DNA of 48,888 nucleotides from Oscillospiraceae bacterium (lineage in GTDB: Bacteria > Bacillota > Clostridia > Oscillospirales > Acutalibacteraceae). The number at the start of each line of letters is the position of its first letter. Positions within the stretch are counted from its first letter, which is position 1. The translations under genes and the position numbers were made by a program. Below the pieces are notes generated by a model, which had not been told where the DNA came from, ran no database searches, and was given only the letters and a program-made list of their open reading frames with translations. The stretch spans positions 1 through 48,888 of the forward strand of contig SVPW01000014.1 in NCBI GenBank assembly GCA_015065645.1, in the 5' to 3' direction. This document shows, one piece after another, positions 18,201 to 28,000 of this stretch.

Positions 18201-20194
18201 ATGATATTTCGCTTGCCGAAATGTTTGATAATTACTATGTAATGGCTGAGCCAAATAACGGTGATAAATCTTTTAATGTACCGTTTATGGCAGGCGAACT
18301 GCTTGATACTATTCCGGCAGTCAAAAAGAGCGGTTCGGTATTTGCAGGTTGGTATATTGATGAGGCATTTACAACACCGTTTACATACGGAAAAATGCCT
18401 GCTAAAAATATTAATATTTACGGAAAATGGGAAGAACTTGCTGATTCGGCATATAACTTCAGTACAGGCTTTGAAAACGGTGATTATAATATAAGCTATC
18501 CTTATGTTAATACCGATAATAACAAGCTGTATTCAAACAATATGTCATCTGCGGTTACTGTTGTAACAGATCCTGATGATGTGCATGATGAGGGAGAAAA
18601 GTATTTGCACTTTGAAATTGATCCTGCATCAAGCAAACAGACTATGGATATGGCCGCAGTTGCATTACTTAATCCTGATGGAACAGCATTTCAGGTGGTA
18701 AAGGGAAATCGCTATTCTATTGATTTTTCCCTTCGTTGTGATACAGACTGTTACATAGTGCCTGTGGTTTCGGATCAAACTCCTACAGGTAGACTTAATC
18801 TTGCAAATTCTACCGAGATTAACAGAACTTGGTTCAGACCCTATTGGTATCATAACAAGGAAGAATGGGGAACCATGAAGAATGTGTTTGTTCCAAACAC
18901 TTCCGGCAGAATTTATTTGCTTGTATATTATGGTTCAACCTATGTTGATATTGATAATGTTGTTATAAAATGTGCAACCTCAAAGGAAGTTGTTCAGGTT
19001 AAGTTCTACAACGAAAAGGGTACAGGTGTAAGCAAGACTATTACCGGTAGAGTGGGAGATTGGATGTTCCCTCCGGTACCTGCAGCTAAGGAAGGCTATG
19101 TATTTGATGGCTGGTATGATGCACTTGATGAAAGCGGAAAGGTTTATGCAAAATCTGTGCTTCCAAGCGATGATATGAAGCTTTACCCAAGATACCGTAA
19201 AGCAACACCTGTAGGTGATAATCCCACTACCGTAAAGGAAACGGGCATTAAAATTGATTTTGAGGGTGATAATGCAAGAAAACTTGCATTTTATCAGAGT
19301 AATAATGATTGCTGGATCACTAATAACGATGTCCTTTTTGTAGCGGATGATCCTGATGGTGCTCATAGCGGAAGTAATTACTTCAAATTTAACAATGCCG
19401 GTCAATGGACTGCAAGTTTGTACAGACGCTTTAGATTTTATAATGAAAATACTTCTGATAATCGTGTTTATTTGGATCCTCTTTCGGTTTATAAGATAGG
19501 ATTCTGGATGAAGGTTGACAGAACCTGGTCCGCAAGTATGCGTATTGTTGCGTTTGATACAACCGATAAGATGGATGTAATAAGCAATCAGCAAATTGTT
19601 GCGATTAACGAGGTTGAAACTGAGGATGATTACGGAAAGTGGATTTATTATGAGGGTGAATTAACCACCGGTTCGGATATTTGTACGGCAGGTATTATGA
19701 TTTCGGGCGGATTTTTAACAGCCTCAATTGATGATGTTACCATTCGTAAAATGAAGAAAATGGTAGTATCCTTTGATTCACTTGGCGGAACTTCGGTTAG
19801 AAGTCTTGAAACATTTGAAAATCAAAATGTTGTAGCTCCTATAGAGCCCGAAAAAGAAGGATATTATTTCGGCGGTTGGTATACTGATAAGAGCTTTAAA
19901 GATTTGTTTGATTTCAATAATACTCCGATTATTAATAATATCACCTTGTACGCAAAGTGGATACCGATTAGGTATAAGGATGTAACTACATACGAAACAG
20001 AAGAAATTATAAATCCTTTGCCTGTTGAGAATCCTGAGCTTGATGATCAGTTAAAGCTTTCGGTTGCTAAAAATGATGAATTAAAAACATCTTTCCCGAT
20101 TATTTGGATAATATCAGGGGTTGCGGCTTTGGTTGTGATTTTGGGCGGTATACTTACCATTATCCTTATTAAAAGGCATAAGAAAAAGAGATAG
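15278..20194 (+). CDS. Giant multi-module surface protein with InlB-type repeats and C-terminal membrane anchor
   Basis: This protein of about 1638 residues has an N-terminal signal peptide (KRVLASFLVIIITLSVV), six tandem units and a C-terminal helix (about 1608-1631) ending KRHKKKR. No LPXTG is seen. The units begin near residues 36, 278, 521, 768, 1058 and 1325. Each is a carbohydrate-binding-like beta-sandwich (CBM4/9-like; conserved 'NTYDE', 'YLDNIVVEKI') followed by an InlB/Flg_new-type repeat ending 'LWAKW' or 'LYAKW'. Units 2 and 3 are closest to each other. No catalytic domain is recognised, so it is probably a glycan-binding surface protein. A TTG at 15278 is preferred, because AAGGAGG is 10 nt before it and only 1 nt before the ATG at 15269. 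The next gene, a GH16 lipoprotein, follows by 16 nt. Confidence 0.8.
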   Translation: MKRVLASFLVIIITLSVVCSVPSLFSNVIAEASLVINNTYDESGYENKDTNFDTKSTLPIVKVVAEGRTGNALQFMRVYGSGRCSTLPYTNIYDSNKSDYSFFKPTVGDTYNLTFWYNPKDNTRNTAFELYGVKSADLSDGVKLADICEVPKNTSKEWHKVSVSFTVKEEFNSLAIANNSFRTDSRADKYYTLIDDIKLERIPLGNTTLVIHHDVDGSDEQLTVPNNAVVNEIVSNKRVNGKRVVGFYSDDTYTTIADGMIYGKTELWAKWVDVPSKVENTYDETGLAKGLLNGNNIFHFGTKSAATPNTTKVVQFYPIAGQVNISEGKFTYIEIYDPNSDFNSFITEPDADYKINFDFKVKAGTYGDISFNIREVVNGKIGNVIGTAAVVTKADPNFSDYTWGKAETVIAVTKPNTVLAISIETSINDNGILYPYLDNIVVEKIADRKTVELTVNNYKNNGSSKKIIISKNALFTQIELDAINGVNFIGLYTDKDYKNAVKGRIGECTAVWAKWRGANVFDNTYEEAGITKEKLKGKDITFLGTRASTGHEGKVLQFNKIAGQNSITQSAENITRVEIYDPTSSEFNSFVPEVNATYFITFDYMQKSTKSDIRFNIREINGDKVGEILSNAAVIKGNDPKFTTAVWARAEAVVTVTKPNTTLAITIEYTGASDGALWPYLDNVVIDKIPSPADNKELIIHNYNGANDEKKTLPNTTLFSSIEIPDIHGKKYEGMYFDEECTNPVEGIVYYHNEVWVKWRTLADADKLVNNYDDKGVYYKEELNLDSFDANFNLTDSEEKKANNYITRYSDSGLKNAIDFDFKYQNFAIGSLVDGRNGKAIQLNSASIASTTKPPLVKIYDNRDGNKKIYKPRPNTLYRIEFYVKSTQLLSKDIHIAIKGYSDQANQFGAGDFLKYCYTIKDGTVVKDWVKVEAYFTVPDAQYDFLGISLMASGTAVINGKNTETDTYNVQVSIDDISLAEMFDNYYVMAEPNNGDKSFNVPFMAGELLDTIPAVKKSGSVFAGWYIDEAFTTPFTYGKMPAKNINIYGKWEELADSAYNFSTGFENGDYNISYPYVNTDNNKLYSNNMSSAVTVVTDPDDVHDEGEKYLHFEIDPASSKQTMDMAAVALLNPDGTAFQVVKGNRYSIDFSLRCDTDCYIVPVVSDQTPTGRLNLANSTEINRTWFRPYWYHNKEEWGTMKNVFVPNTSGRIYLLVYYGSTYVDIDNVVIKCATSKEVVQVKFYNEKGTGVSKTITGRVGDWMFPPVPAAKEGYVFDGWYDALDESGKVYAKSVLPSDDMKLYPRYRKATPVGDNPTTVKETGIKIDFEGDNARKLAFYQSNNDCWITNNDVLFVADDPDGAHSGSNYFKFNNAGQWTASLYRRFRFYNENTSDNRVYLDPLSVYKIGFWMKVDRTWSASMRIVAFDTTDKMDVISNQQIVAINEVETEDDYGKWIYYEGELTTGSDICTAGIMISGGFLTASIDDVTIRKMKKMVVSFDSLGGTSVRSLETFENQNVVAPIEPEKEGYYFGGWYTDKSFKDLFDFNNTPIINNITLYAKWIPIRYKDVTTYETEEIINPLPVENPELDDQLKLSVAKNDELKTSFPIIWIISGVAALVVILGGILTIILIKRHKKKR

Positions 20195-20210
20195 GAGGGG
20201 GGAATTATAT

Positions 20211-22637
20211 ATGAAAAGAATAATTGCTGTTTTACTTGCGGTAATAATGACGGTTTTAATTTTTTGCTCCTGTTCAGGCAGTAAAAAGAAAAACGAACAA
20301 TATGTAATTGCCCTTAATCCTTCCGTAATGTTTGAGGATGGTAAGGTTAATAGTCTACGCAATACAGTGGCTTCAGCTATACAAAAGGATGTAAACAAAA
20401 ACAAGACTTCACTTTATGAGAGTTCAAATTGGAAGTGGGTTTCTCGTGAAAATGATGAAGAGAATAAATGGTATATCAGGCAGATAACAGACCTTTCTAC
20501 ATGGTCAAACTCTTCTGATGATACAGTATCTTCTGCTCCGTATTCCTATCAATTTGGTAATAACAGTGCAAATTCGCTTGGCGTTTATGATGTTGGAAAA
20601 ATGAAAATTAATTCTCCAAAGGGCGCAAAACTTAACAAAAACGGAGTTATTTTTTCCTTCACTGGTACCGGCGAAGAAGGACTTTGTTACATAGCAGATA
20701 AAGATTGTTTTATAGAGTTTGCTGACCGTAATGACGGCACTGTTTCTATTGTTGAAAATATTGCGGGAATGAATGCTTCTTACTTAAAGAATGATTCTGC
20801 AAAAAAGTATATTCTGTTAAGAATTTATAAAAACAATCGTATATATTGGCAGGAGGTATTAGCTGCTGATTCACTTTCGGTTGAATTTCCGAATTTTACA
20901 AATCTTGAGCTTAAAGCAGGAGATTCTGTAATGATCACCGCTAAAGCTGTAAAGTCGGTTAAGGGAATTGTAAGAGGTAACTGTGATATTGAACAAAAGT
21001 TTGAAACTATCACTTTAGAGCATCCTATTACCGAAAAAGTTCAGATTGAACTTGAAGAAGGCAATCCTAACGAAATCCCGATAGTTAAGGATAGTATGAG
21101 TAATTTCAAATTCGTATATCCTAAAAATGCAGATGAAAACACTAAAATATATCTTAATAATCTCATAAAGTATATGGAAAATAATCTCGCTATTTATCCT
21201 GAGTCTATAAGCGATGATGAAGCAGAGCTTTATGATGATGAAAACTATATACTTATTGGTGAAACAAAGTTTGAGCAGTCTAAAAAAGCTATAGCCGAAA
21301 TCAAAAAAGCAAGAAATGCTAATGCAGGCGATTTTATTATCAGACAGCAGGATAATACAGTAGTTATTGCCGCACTTAACAGCTATTCAATTAACTATGC
21401 AATAGAATTTTTTAAGCAAAATTATTGCAATGATAAAAAGGCTGTTATAAGAAAAGGGCTTAACTATGTTTCAAGTAAGTTTAATGCTATAAAAAGCATT
21501 AAACTCAGCGGTTCGTCTATAACTGATTATACTATTGTGCTTTCTCAATACAGTTCGTTTATGGAAACCGCTGCTGCAGATTATCTTGTTGATAATATCG
21601 TAAATCTTACAGGTATTATTCTTCCGATTAAAAATGATAAATCGGCAGTGACTAATAATGAAATTTTAATCGGTAATACAAACCGCACATCTGCTAATTA
21701 CAGCGTTTTAGCCGATAATCAAACAGGTGAAGAGTTTGAAATTAAGGTTGAAAACGGAAAATGTTCGGTGCTTAGCAGAAGTAATTCCGCAGTTAATGCA
21801 GGTGTTATTCAGCTTGTTGAAAAGCTTAAAGGCGGAAATGTTGCCAATGGAAGTTATAAGGGAGCTTATGACGGCACATATTCTTTAACAAACGGTTATA
21901 AGCTTTCTTGGTCTGAGGATTTTTATGGTGATAAGCTGAGCAAAACCTGGACTAAGAAGGGTGCCGGAGGTTACGAAACTACCCGTGGTGGTACAACCTA
22001 CTCCGATATGGCAAATGCTTCTGTTAAGGATGGTGCCTATATTGCAAAATCGCAGGTTATAGGTAATGATAGCTACGGTGTGGATATCACAGCCGCAGGT
22101 TCTAAACCTATGTACTTTAAATACGGTTTTGTTGAGGGCAGAATTAAGATGTCTGAAATTATAGGTTATCTATCAGGTCTTTGGGTTGTTACCTATACCG
22201 GTGGTGGAACAGGTACAGGTGAATTCGATATTTACGAAAATGCAGGTAAAACCAATGAGTTTAAGCCCAATCTTCATATCTGGGGTACCGAACATAAGGA
22301 GCTTTTACAGAACGAAGCCAACAGAAGAGAAGGAACAGCACCAAAGGTTGTTATTGATGAAAGATTTGGTGATAATTATCATCATTTCGGTATGGAGTGG
22401 ACCAATGATTTTATAGCCTTCTATATTGACGGTGTACGCTATTATACGTTTGATTGTACTGCTTCGGATTCATACGATGTATTTGATCAGTATGCAACGG
22501 TGGTTTACGGTGCTTTCTGTGATCGTGGCTATACAAATCTTCCTGTTCCTGAGGAACATAAAACATCCTATAACTATGTTGACTGGATCAGAATATGGCA
22601 AAAAGATGAAGATGGCTATGGAATTAAAATTAAGTAA
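20211..22637 (+). CDS. GH16-family endo-beta-glycanase lipoprotein
   Basis: This 808-residue predicted lipoprotein has a signal peptide with lipobox IFCSC. Residues about 30-270 are an unrecognised beta-rich region. About 280-555 hold two alpha/beta domains resembling the domain found before the barrel in GH20/GH67-type enzymes ('YILIGETKFEQS' and 'EILIGNTNRTSA'). About 560-808 are GH16, with 'KLSWSEDFYG' and the catalytic GEFDIYEN (Glu671, Asp673, Glu676). The enzyme should retain the anomeric configuration and cut internal beta-1,3/1,4-type bonds outside the cell; the exact glycan is not clear. It shares the three-domain tail with the protein at 25085. The ATG follows GGAGGGGGG by 8 nt. Confidence 0.88.
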   Translation: MKRIIAVLLAVIMTVLIFCSCSGSKKKNEQYVIALNPSVMFEDGKVNSLRNTVASAIQKDVNKNKTSLYESSNWKWVSRENDEENKWYIRQITDLSTWSNSSDDTVSSAPYSYQFGNNSANSLGVYDVGKMKINSPKGAKLNKNGVIFSFTGTGEEGLCYIADKDCFIEFADRNDGTVSIVENIAGMNASYLKNDSAKKYILLRIYKNNRIYWQEVLAADSLSVEFPNFTNLELKAGDSVMITAKAVKSVKGIVRGNCDIEQKFETITLEHPITEKVQIELEEGNPNEIPIVKDSMSNFKFVYPKNADENTKIYLNNLIKYMENNLAIYPESISDDEAELYDDENYILIGETKFEQSKKAIAEIKKARNANAGDFIIRQQDNTVVIAALNSYSINYAIEFFKQNYCNDKKAVIRKGLNYVSSKFNAIKSIKLSGSSITDYTIVLSQYSSFMETAAADYLVDNIVNLTGIILPIKNDKSAVTNNEILIGNTNRTSANYSVLADNQTGEEFEIKVENGKCSVLSRSNSAVNAGVIQLVEKLKGGNVANGSYKGAYDGTYSLTNGYKLSWSEDFYGDKLSKTWTKKGAGGYETTRGGTTYSDMANASVKDGAYIAKSQVIGNDSYGVDITAAGSKPMYFKYGFVEGRIKMSEIIGYLSGLWVVTYTGGGTGTGEFDIYENAGKTNEFKPNLHIWGTEHKELLQNEANRREGTAPKVVIDERFGDNYHHFGMEWTNDFIAFYIDGVRYYTFDCTASDSYDVFDQYATVVYGAFCDRGYTNLPVPEEHKTSYNYVDWIRIWQKDEDGYGIKIK

Positions 22638-22675
22638 TTAATATTTTTTGTAGCTTAGATTAATAGTTAAAGAAC

Positions 22676-22708
22676 GGTGATGTGCAGCATCTAAAGCCGC
22701 ACATCACC
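22676..22708 (+). other. Intercistronic stem-loop before GH3
   Basis: A perfect 10-bp stem (22676-22685 with 22699-22708, GGTGATGTGC and its complement) has a 13-nt loop and no T tract after it. It lies in the gap where the GH3 gene has no clear Shine-Dalgarno sequence. It may partly insulate the GH16 message or affect GH3 translation. Confidence 0.65.
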
Positions 22709-22729
22709 AAAGATAACAATTTTAAAATT

Positions 22730-24970
22730 ATGAAAACTAATAAATATTACACAAAAGCATTGGAAATTCTCCAAAAAATGACGCTAAAGGAAAAAATCGG
22801 TCAGGTATCACAAACCGTGGGCGGTTATAAGTGCTTTGAGCGTAATGGTGAGGATTTCACATTTACCGATTCATTAAAGGATTTTATTAAAGAATATGGC
22901 TCAATCGGTGCAGTGAGCAATATTTTGCGTGCCGATGGTTTCACAAATCATAATTATTCAAACGGTGTTGAAGCACGGCACAGGGTTAAAATAGCAAATG
23001 CATTTCAAAAATATATTATTGATAATACAAGACTGAAAATTCCTGCATTTATTGAGGTTGAGGCAAATCACGGCTTGCAGGCTCTTGATAGCGTTATGTT
23101 TCCAACCAATATAGGTATGGGCTGTACTTTTAATCCGCAACTTTATAATAAGGTTATGGAATCGGTGGGAAAGGAAATTAAGCTTTCGGGTAATCACATA
23201 GGTTTTGTTACTATGTTTGATATGGCTCGTGATCCACGCTGGGGAAGGGTTGAAGAATTTTTTTCAGAGGACCCTTACCTTACAAGCAGATTTTCCGAAA
23301 GCGGTGTTAAGGGTATAAAAAAAGGCGGTGCACTTGCCTGTTGCAAGCATTACTGTGCTACAGGTGATGGTATGGGTGGCATCAATACCGCTGAGGTTAA
23401 TATCGGTGAACGTGAGTTGCATGATATTCATCTTCCTGCTGTTAAAACTGCAGTTGATGCAGGTGCAGATGTTGTAATGGCGGCATATAACACTATTGAC
23501 GGAATACCGTGTCATGTAAACAGTCATTTACTTCGTGATGTGCTTCGTGATGAGCTTGGATTTAAAGGTATCGTTTTATCAGACGGTTTTGGAGTTGGCA
23601 GAGTAATCTCTCAAATGGGTTACGATAAGGTAACGGGAAGTGCGGATGTTTTAAAAGCGGGTATTGATTTAAGCCTTGCAGATGGCGGATGGTTCTTAAA
23701 TCTTTATGATGCAATAAATGATGGCTTTGTTGAAGAACGGCTACTTGATGAAGCGGTACTTCGTATACTTATTAAAAAGTTTGAAATGGGGCTTTTTGAT
23801 AATCCGTATATTGCTGATGAAGATGGTTTCTGCCGCTATTTAGATTCAGGTGAGCAGTTAGAGCTTGCATATATTTCGGCGGCGGAGTCTATGGTACTTC
23901 TTAAAAATAATGGGGTTTTACCAATTAAAAGGGGAAGTAAAATAGCTCTTTTTGGTGAGCATGCGGATAATATTTATCATCTATTGGGTGATTATACCGC
24001 ATATCAAAACGAAAGTGTACATAAAACCTTAAAGCAGGTGTTTGAAGAATATTTTGATAAGTTTTATTTTGATAATGGCTGGAGTTTTGACGGCAATTAT
24101 GATTTTAATGAAGCCCTTAAAAATGCTAAAAATTGCGATATTGCTATTGTAACAGTGGGCGGCACATCTGCCAGAGCTATAACCAAAACCATTTTTGATC
24201 AGAATAATGGTGCCGCAAGAGAAATTAACGGTTTTCTTGATTGCGGTGAGGCATGTGATGTGGCAAGCCTTAAATTGCCGGGAAATCAAATGGAACTTAT
24301 CCGTGCGTTAAAAGCAATAGGTAAAACGGTTGTTGCCATTCTTATAGGTGGCAGACCCTATGAATTAACCGAACTTAATGATATTGCCGATGGTATTATC
24401 GTTGCATGGTATCCCGGAATAAAGGGTGCAGAGGCTTTGCGTGATGTGATAATAGGCAAGGTAAACCCATCGGGTAAGCTTTCGGTTTCTTTCCCTGTTT
24501 CTGCCGATGTTCTTCCCGTTTATTATAACAGCTTTTTACCGCCTCCCGCTAATGCATACGATTCAAACAGTTATATTAACGCAAGAAAGCGTGTGCTTTA
24601 TCCTTTTGGTTATGGATTATCTTATTCAAAATTTCAATATAACGATATTTCGGTTATAGAAACTCAAAAGAACAATTTTGAAGTAACTGTAACAGTTGAG
24701 AATGTTTCGGATATTGATGGCTTTGAAACGGTTCAGCTTTATATTCACGGTAAAGGCAACAGTGTAAGGCGCAGATACCGTGAGTTAAAGGGATTTGAAA
24801 AGGTATTCTTAACGGCACATTCAAAAAAAGAAGTTAAATTCTCATTAGGTTACGAGGAATTGAAGGTTTGGTCTGTGAACAAATGCTTTGAGCTTGAAAA
24901 CGGAGTTGTTGAGTTGTTCGTGGGCTCTAATCCTGATCTTCCTTTAAAAAGTACAATAAAAATTAGTTAA
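22730..24970 (+). CDS. GH3-family beta-glycosidase (cytoplasmic)
   Basis: This protein of about 746 residues has the normal GH3 order: a TIM barrel (about 20-360), an alpha/beta sandwich (about 385-600) and a C-terminal fibronectin III-like domain (about 640-745). The nucleophile motif is GIVLSDGFG (Asp285). The substrate-binding region has 'DPRWGRVEEFFSEDPYL' and KHY. There is no signal peptide, so it should trim imported beta-linked oligosaccharides from their non-reducing ends. The ATG at 22730 has no recognisable ribosome binding site. A GTG at 22682 would add 16 odd residues and lies in a hairpin, so I reject it. It is most like beta-glucosidases; beta-xylosidase is possible. Confidence 0.9.
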   Translation: MKTNKYYTKALEILQKMTLKEKIGQVSQTVGGYKCFERNGEDFTFTDSLKDFIKEYGSIGAVSNILRADGFTNHNYSNGVEARHRVKIANAFQKYIIDNTRLKIPAFIEVEANHGLQALDSVMFPTNIGMGCTFNPQLYNKVMESVGKEIKLSGNHIGFVTMFDMARDPRWGRVEEFFSEDPYLTSRFSESGVKGIKKGGALACCKHYCATGDGMGGINTAEVNIGERELHDIHLPAVKTAVDAGADVVMAAYNTIDGIPCHVNSHLLRDVLRDELGFKGIVLSDGFGVGRVISQMGYDKVTGSADVLKAGIDLSLADGGWFLNLYDAINDGFVEERLLDEAVLRILIKKFEMGLFDNPYIADEDGFCRYLDSGEQLELAYISAAESMVLLKNNGVLPIKRGSKIALFGEHADNIYHLLGDYTAYQNESVHKTLKQVFEEYFDKFYFDNGWSFDGNYDFNEALKNAKNCDIAIVTVGGTSARAITKTIFDQNNGAAREINGFLDCGEACDVASLKLPGNQMELIRALKAIGKTVVAILIGGRPYELTELNDIADGIIVAWYPGIKGAEALRDVIIGKVNPSGKLSVSFPVSADVLPVYYNSFLPPPANAYDSNSYINARKRVLYPFGYGLSYSKFQYNDISVIETQKNNFEVTVTVENVSDIDGFETVQLYIHGKGNSVRRRYRELKGFEKVFLTAHSKKEVKFSLGYEELKVWSVNKCFELENGVVELFVGSNPDLPLKSTIKIS

Positions 24971-24982
24971 TCAAAATCTAAT

Positions 24983-25011
24983 TTGGAATAAAAGAAGGGG
25001 AGTGCTATAGA
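24983..25011 (+). promoter_or_regulatory. Putative internal promoter before the dockerin/GH16 giant gene
   Basis: A -35 TTGGAA (24983-24988), a 17-bp spacer and an extended -10 TGC-TATAGA (25006-25011) lie in the 114-bp gap after GH3. This would let the giant gene and those after it be transcribed apart from the transport genes. A short inverted repeat (GATATG/CATATC, 25047-25065) follows in the leader. Confidence 0.5.
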
Positions 25012-25084
25012 ATAATTATATTTTTCTACATGGCAAAATTTTAAAAGATATGTATTATGCATATCAGAAAGAAAGGTGCAAAAA

Positions 25085-28000
25085 ATGAAAAAGATTTGTT
25101 CTCTTTTGCTATCGGTTGCATTGATTGTAACCATGGTATTTTGTCCTGCAGCAGGAATTTTTGCTTCTGCTGAAACCGACAATACAACACAAGAAAATGT
25201 TGTAATTGAAAACACATTTGATGAAGCAGATTGGAATCCTCAACCAAATTCAAATTTGCTCAAAGAAGAGATAAGTGATGGTTCTAACGGTAATGCGCTT
25301 AGATTTAATATGATAACAAGCAGTTCCGCTACAACCGGTAATGCTATTCGTCATTACAAAATTTTTGATCCTAAAAAGATTGATGGTGGTTATATTGATT
25401 ATAAACCATCTTCCAATACAACATATAAGCTGACATTCCGTTATCGTACAAGAAGCCTTACATCCAATAATATATTTATAAGTGTAAGAAGCGTTGCAAA
25501 CGGTACTGTAGGCGATGTTTTGAGCAGAGCAGTTACAATTAAAAAGTCATTAAAGTTAACAACAAATAGTGATTATAAATGGGATACAGCAATAGCTTAC
25601 TTTACAACTCCCGAAACTGCTTTGCAGGCTTTGGCAATTTCTGTAGAGTGGAACGGCGCTGCAGACAGTACAGGTGCATTTAACGTTGCTCTTGATGATG
25701 TAAAGCTTGAAACAGCTCCTGCAAACTTTGTTTTGGTGAATACCTTTGAAGAAGACGATGTTAATGTTGATACAATCAACTTAGGAACTGATACTACAGT
25801 TTATAAGAATGATAGTATAGATTTAACCCAGAGTCTTTATAACAATACTTCTGTTGTAAATGCAAGTACTTTAAGAACCAACAGCGCATTGGGATTCAGA
25901 GCAACAAGGGTAAGCTCAAATACCAAAAAAGTACATTTTGAAATTTATGATTATGCTAAGGGCAAGGATGATAACGGCAAACTTCAGAGTTTTGTTCCGG
26001 AGGTTGGCTCTAATTACAAAATAACATTTGACTATAAAGTTGCAAGGTCAACAAGTACTAATATTTCTTATACTGTAAGACCGGTTACCGTTGCGGAAGA
26101 TGGCACAAGAACCTTAGGCGATGCCATTGCAACTGCAGTTAGTGTTCCTAAAAATGATACATATCATCCCACACCGGCTATCTGGCAAAGTGCATCAGTT
26201 AATGTTTCTGTTACAACCGCTTGTGACGGTTTGGCAATAACGGCAGAATCCGGTTCTAATGTTGGAACATATACATTTTTTGATAATGTTGTGGTTCATA
26301 AATATGATGAAAATGTAATCATAAACGATTATGAAGAAACAATCCTTGGAAGAGGTAAAAACGCAGACACAATGGCATCTACCAAAATTACAGGTGCTAA
26401 CCTTTTCCATTTGGGAACGAAGTCCGGTGCTACACCTAATACTACCCGTATATTGCAGTTTGAAAGAATTACCGGTCAAACCGCTATAGCAGAGGGCAAT
26501 TACACCTATGCCGAAATTTATAATCCTTATGATGTTAATTTTGCAGGCTTCACTCCTAAGGCGGATACATACTATAAGTTAAGCTTTGATTATAAAGTAA
26601 AGCGCAATTCAAGCGGAGCTATTAACTTTAATGTAAGAGGTAAAACCGATAGCGGTTTGGGTGATATTATTGCTACTGCCGCTACTGTAGCATCTGACGA
26701 TGCTGCTTTTGCTGATTACGCATGGGGTTATGCTTCCATACTTATTAACACCGCAGGAAAGAATTATGATACTTTTGCAATAAGCATAGAGACTGAGGCG
26801 GCAAATAACGCAGCATTATATCCCTATCTCGATAATATTATGCTTGAAGAGTTGTCAGCCGAAGGCGAAGTATCTTTTAATATTCACCATTCAACAGGCG
26901 AAACAGAAAAGTATACAGCAACAAATCTTACCGATTTATCAACAATTACTCTTGCTAAATTAGGTTATTTCTTTAAAGGTTTGTATTTAGATGCTGAATA
27001 TACAGTTCCCGCAGTTGGTATAGCTTATGGTGTTACCGATGTATATGCATTGTGGGAAGATGTAAGAATAACCGAAAATACCTATGAAGAAGCAGGTATT
27101 ACAAAGGATAGACTTCAGGCAAATAATGTTTTCCATTTTGGAACTAAAACTAATGCAACCCCCAATACTTCCACAATAGTTCAGTTTTATCCTATTGCGG
27201 GTCAGAACTATATAGCAGAAAACAATTACACATATATTGAAATATATGATCCGAGAGCTCATGATTTTGCAACTGCTGAAAAAATCCCAAGCTTTAAGCC
27301 TATTACCGATTCGCACTATAAGATAACCTTTGATTATAAGGTTGTAAAAACACAATACGGTGATATATTCTTTAATATCCGTGGCAGAGAAGGTGAAGCT
27401 TTAGGTGATGTTATTGCAACAGCCGCAACAATAGCAAGAAATAATTCATCCTTTGATGAATACACTTGGGGTAAAGCTGCTGCTTATATTAATACCGAAG
27501 GCAAAAATTATGATGCTTTGGCAATAAGCATTGAAGCTACAACCAATGATATTACAAAAGGATATCCTTATATTGATAATATCAAGGTTGAAAAGGTTGA
27601 GGATACCGAAGGCACAACAAGATTTGCCGTTCATCATAACAGCGCAATTTATGATAAATCAAGAGATATTCTAACCCTTAATAATCTTGCTTTATTCTCT
27701 GAAATCACCTTTGCTGATACCCAAACAGCACAGTTTGAAGGTTTGTATTTCGATAGTGATTATACATCCCCTGCAACAGGTATTGTTTACGGTGTTACCG
27801 ATGTATATGCAAAATGGAAGGATATAAGCAAATTTGTAAACTCATACGATATGTATGGCATAACATCTAAGGACCAATTAACAGGTGAAGGAATTACATT
27901 CTGGGGTAAAAGAGAAAACGAGCTTGCTCCAAACCAAACAAATGTAATTCAGTTTAATAATGTTTATGGTCAAAACAATATTAATAAAGACTCAATCGTT

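Noticed and set aside
18980-19594. A 204-codon open frame on the minus strand inside the surface-protein gene
   Set aside because: It lies opposite a strong coding frame, has no ribosome binding site and gives a low-complexity Ile/Tyr/Cys-rich product.
20090-20194. Possible LPXTG sorting signal at the end of the surface protein
   Set aside because: There is a membrane helix and basic tail, but no LPXTG-type motif before it.
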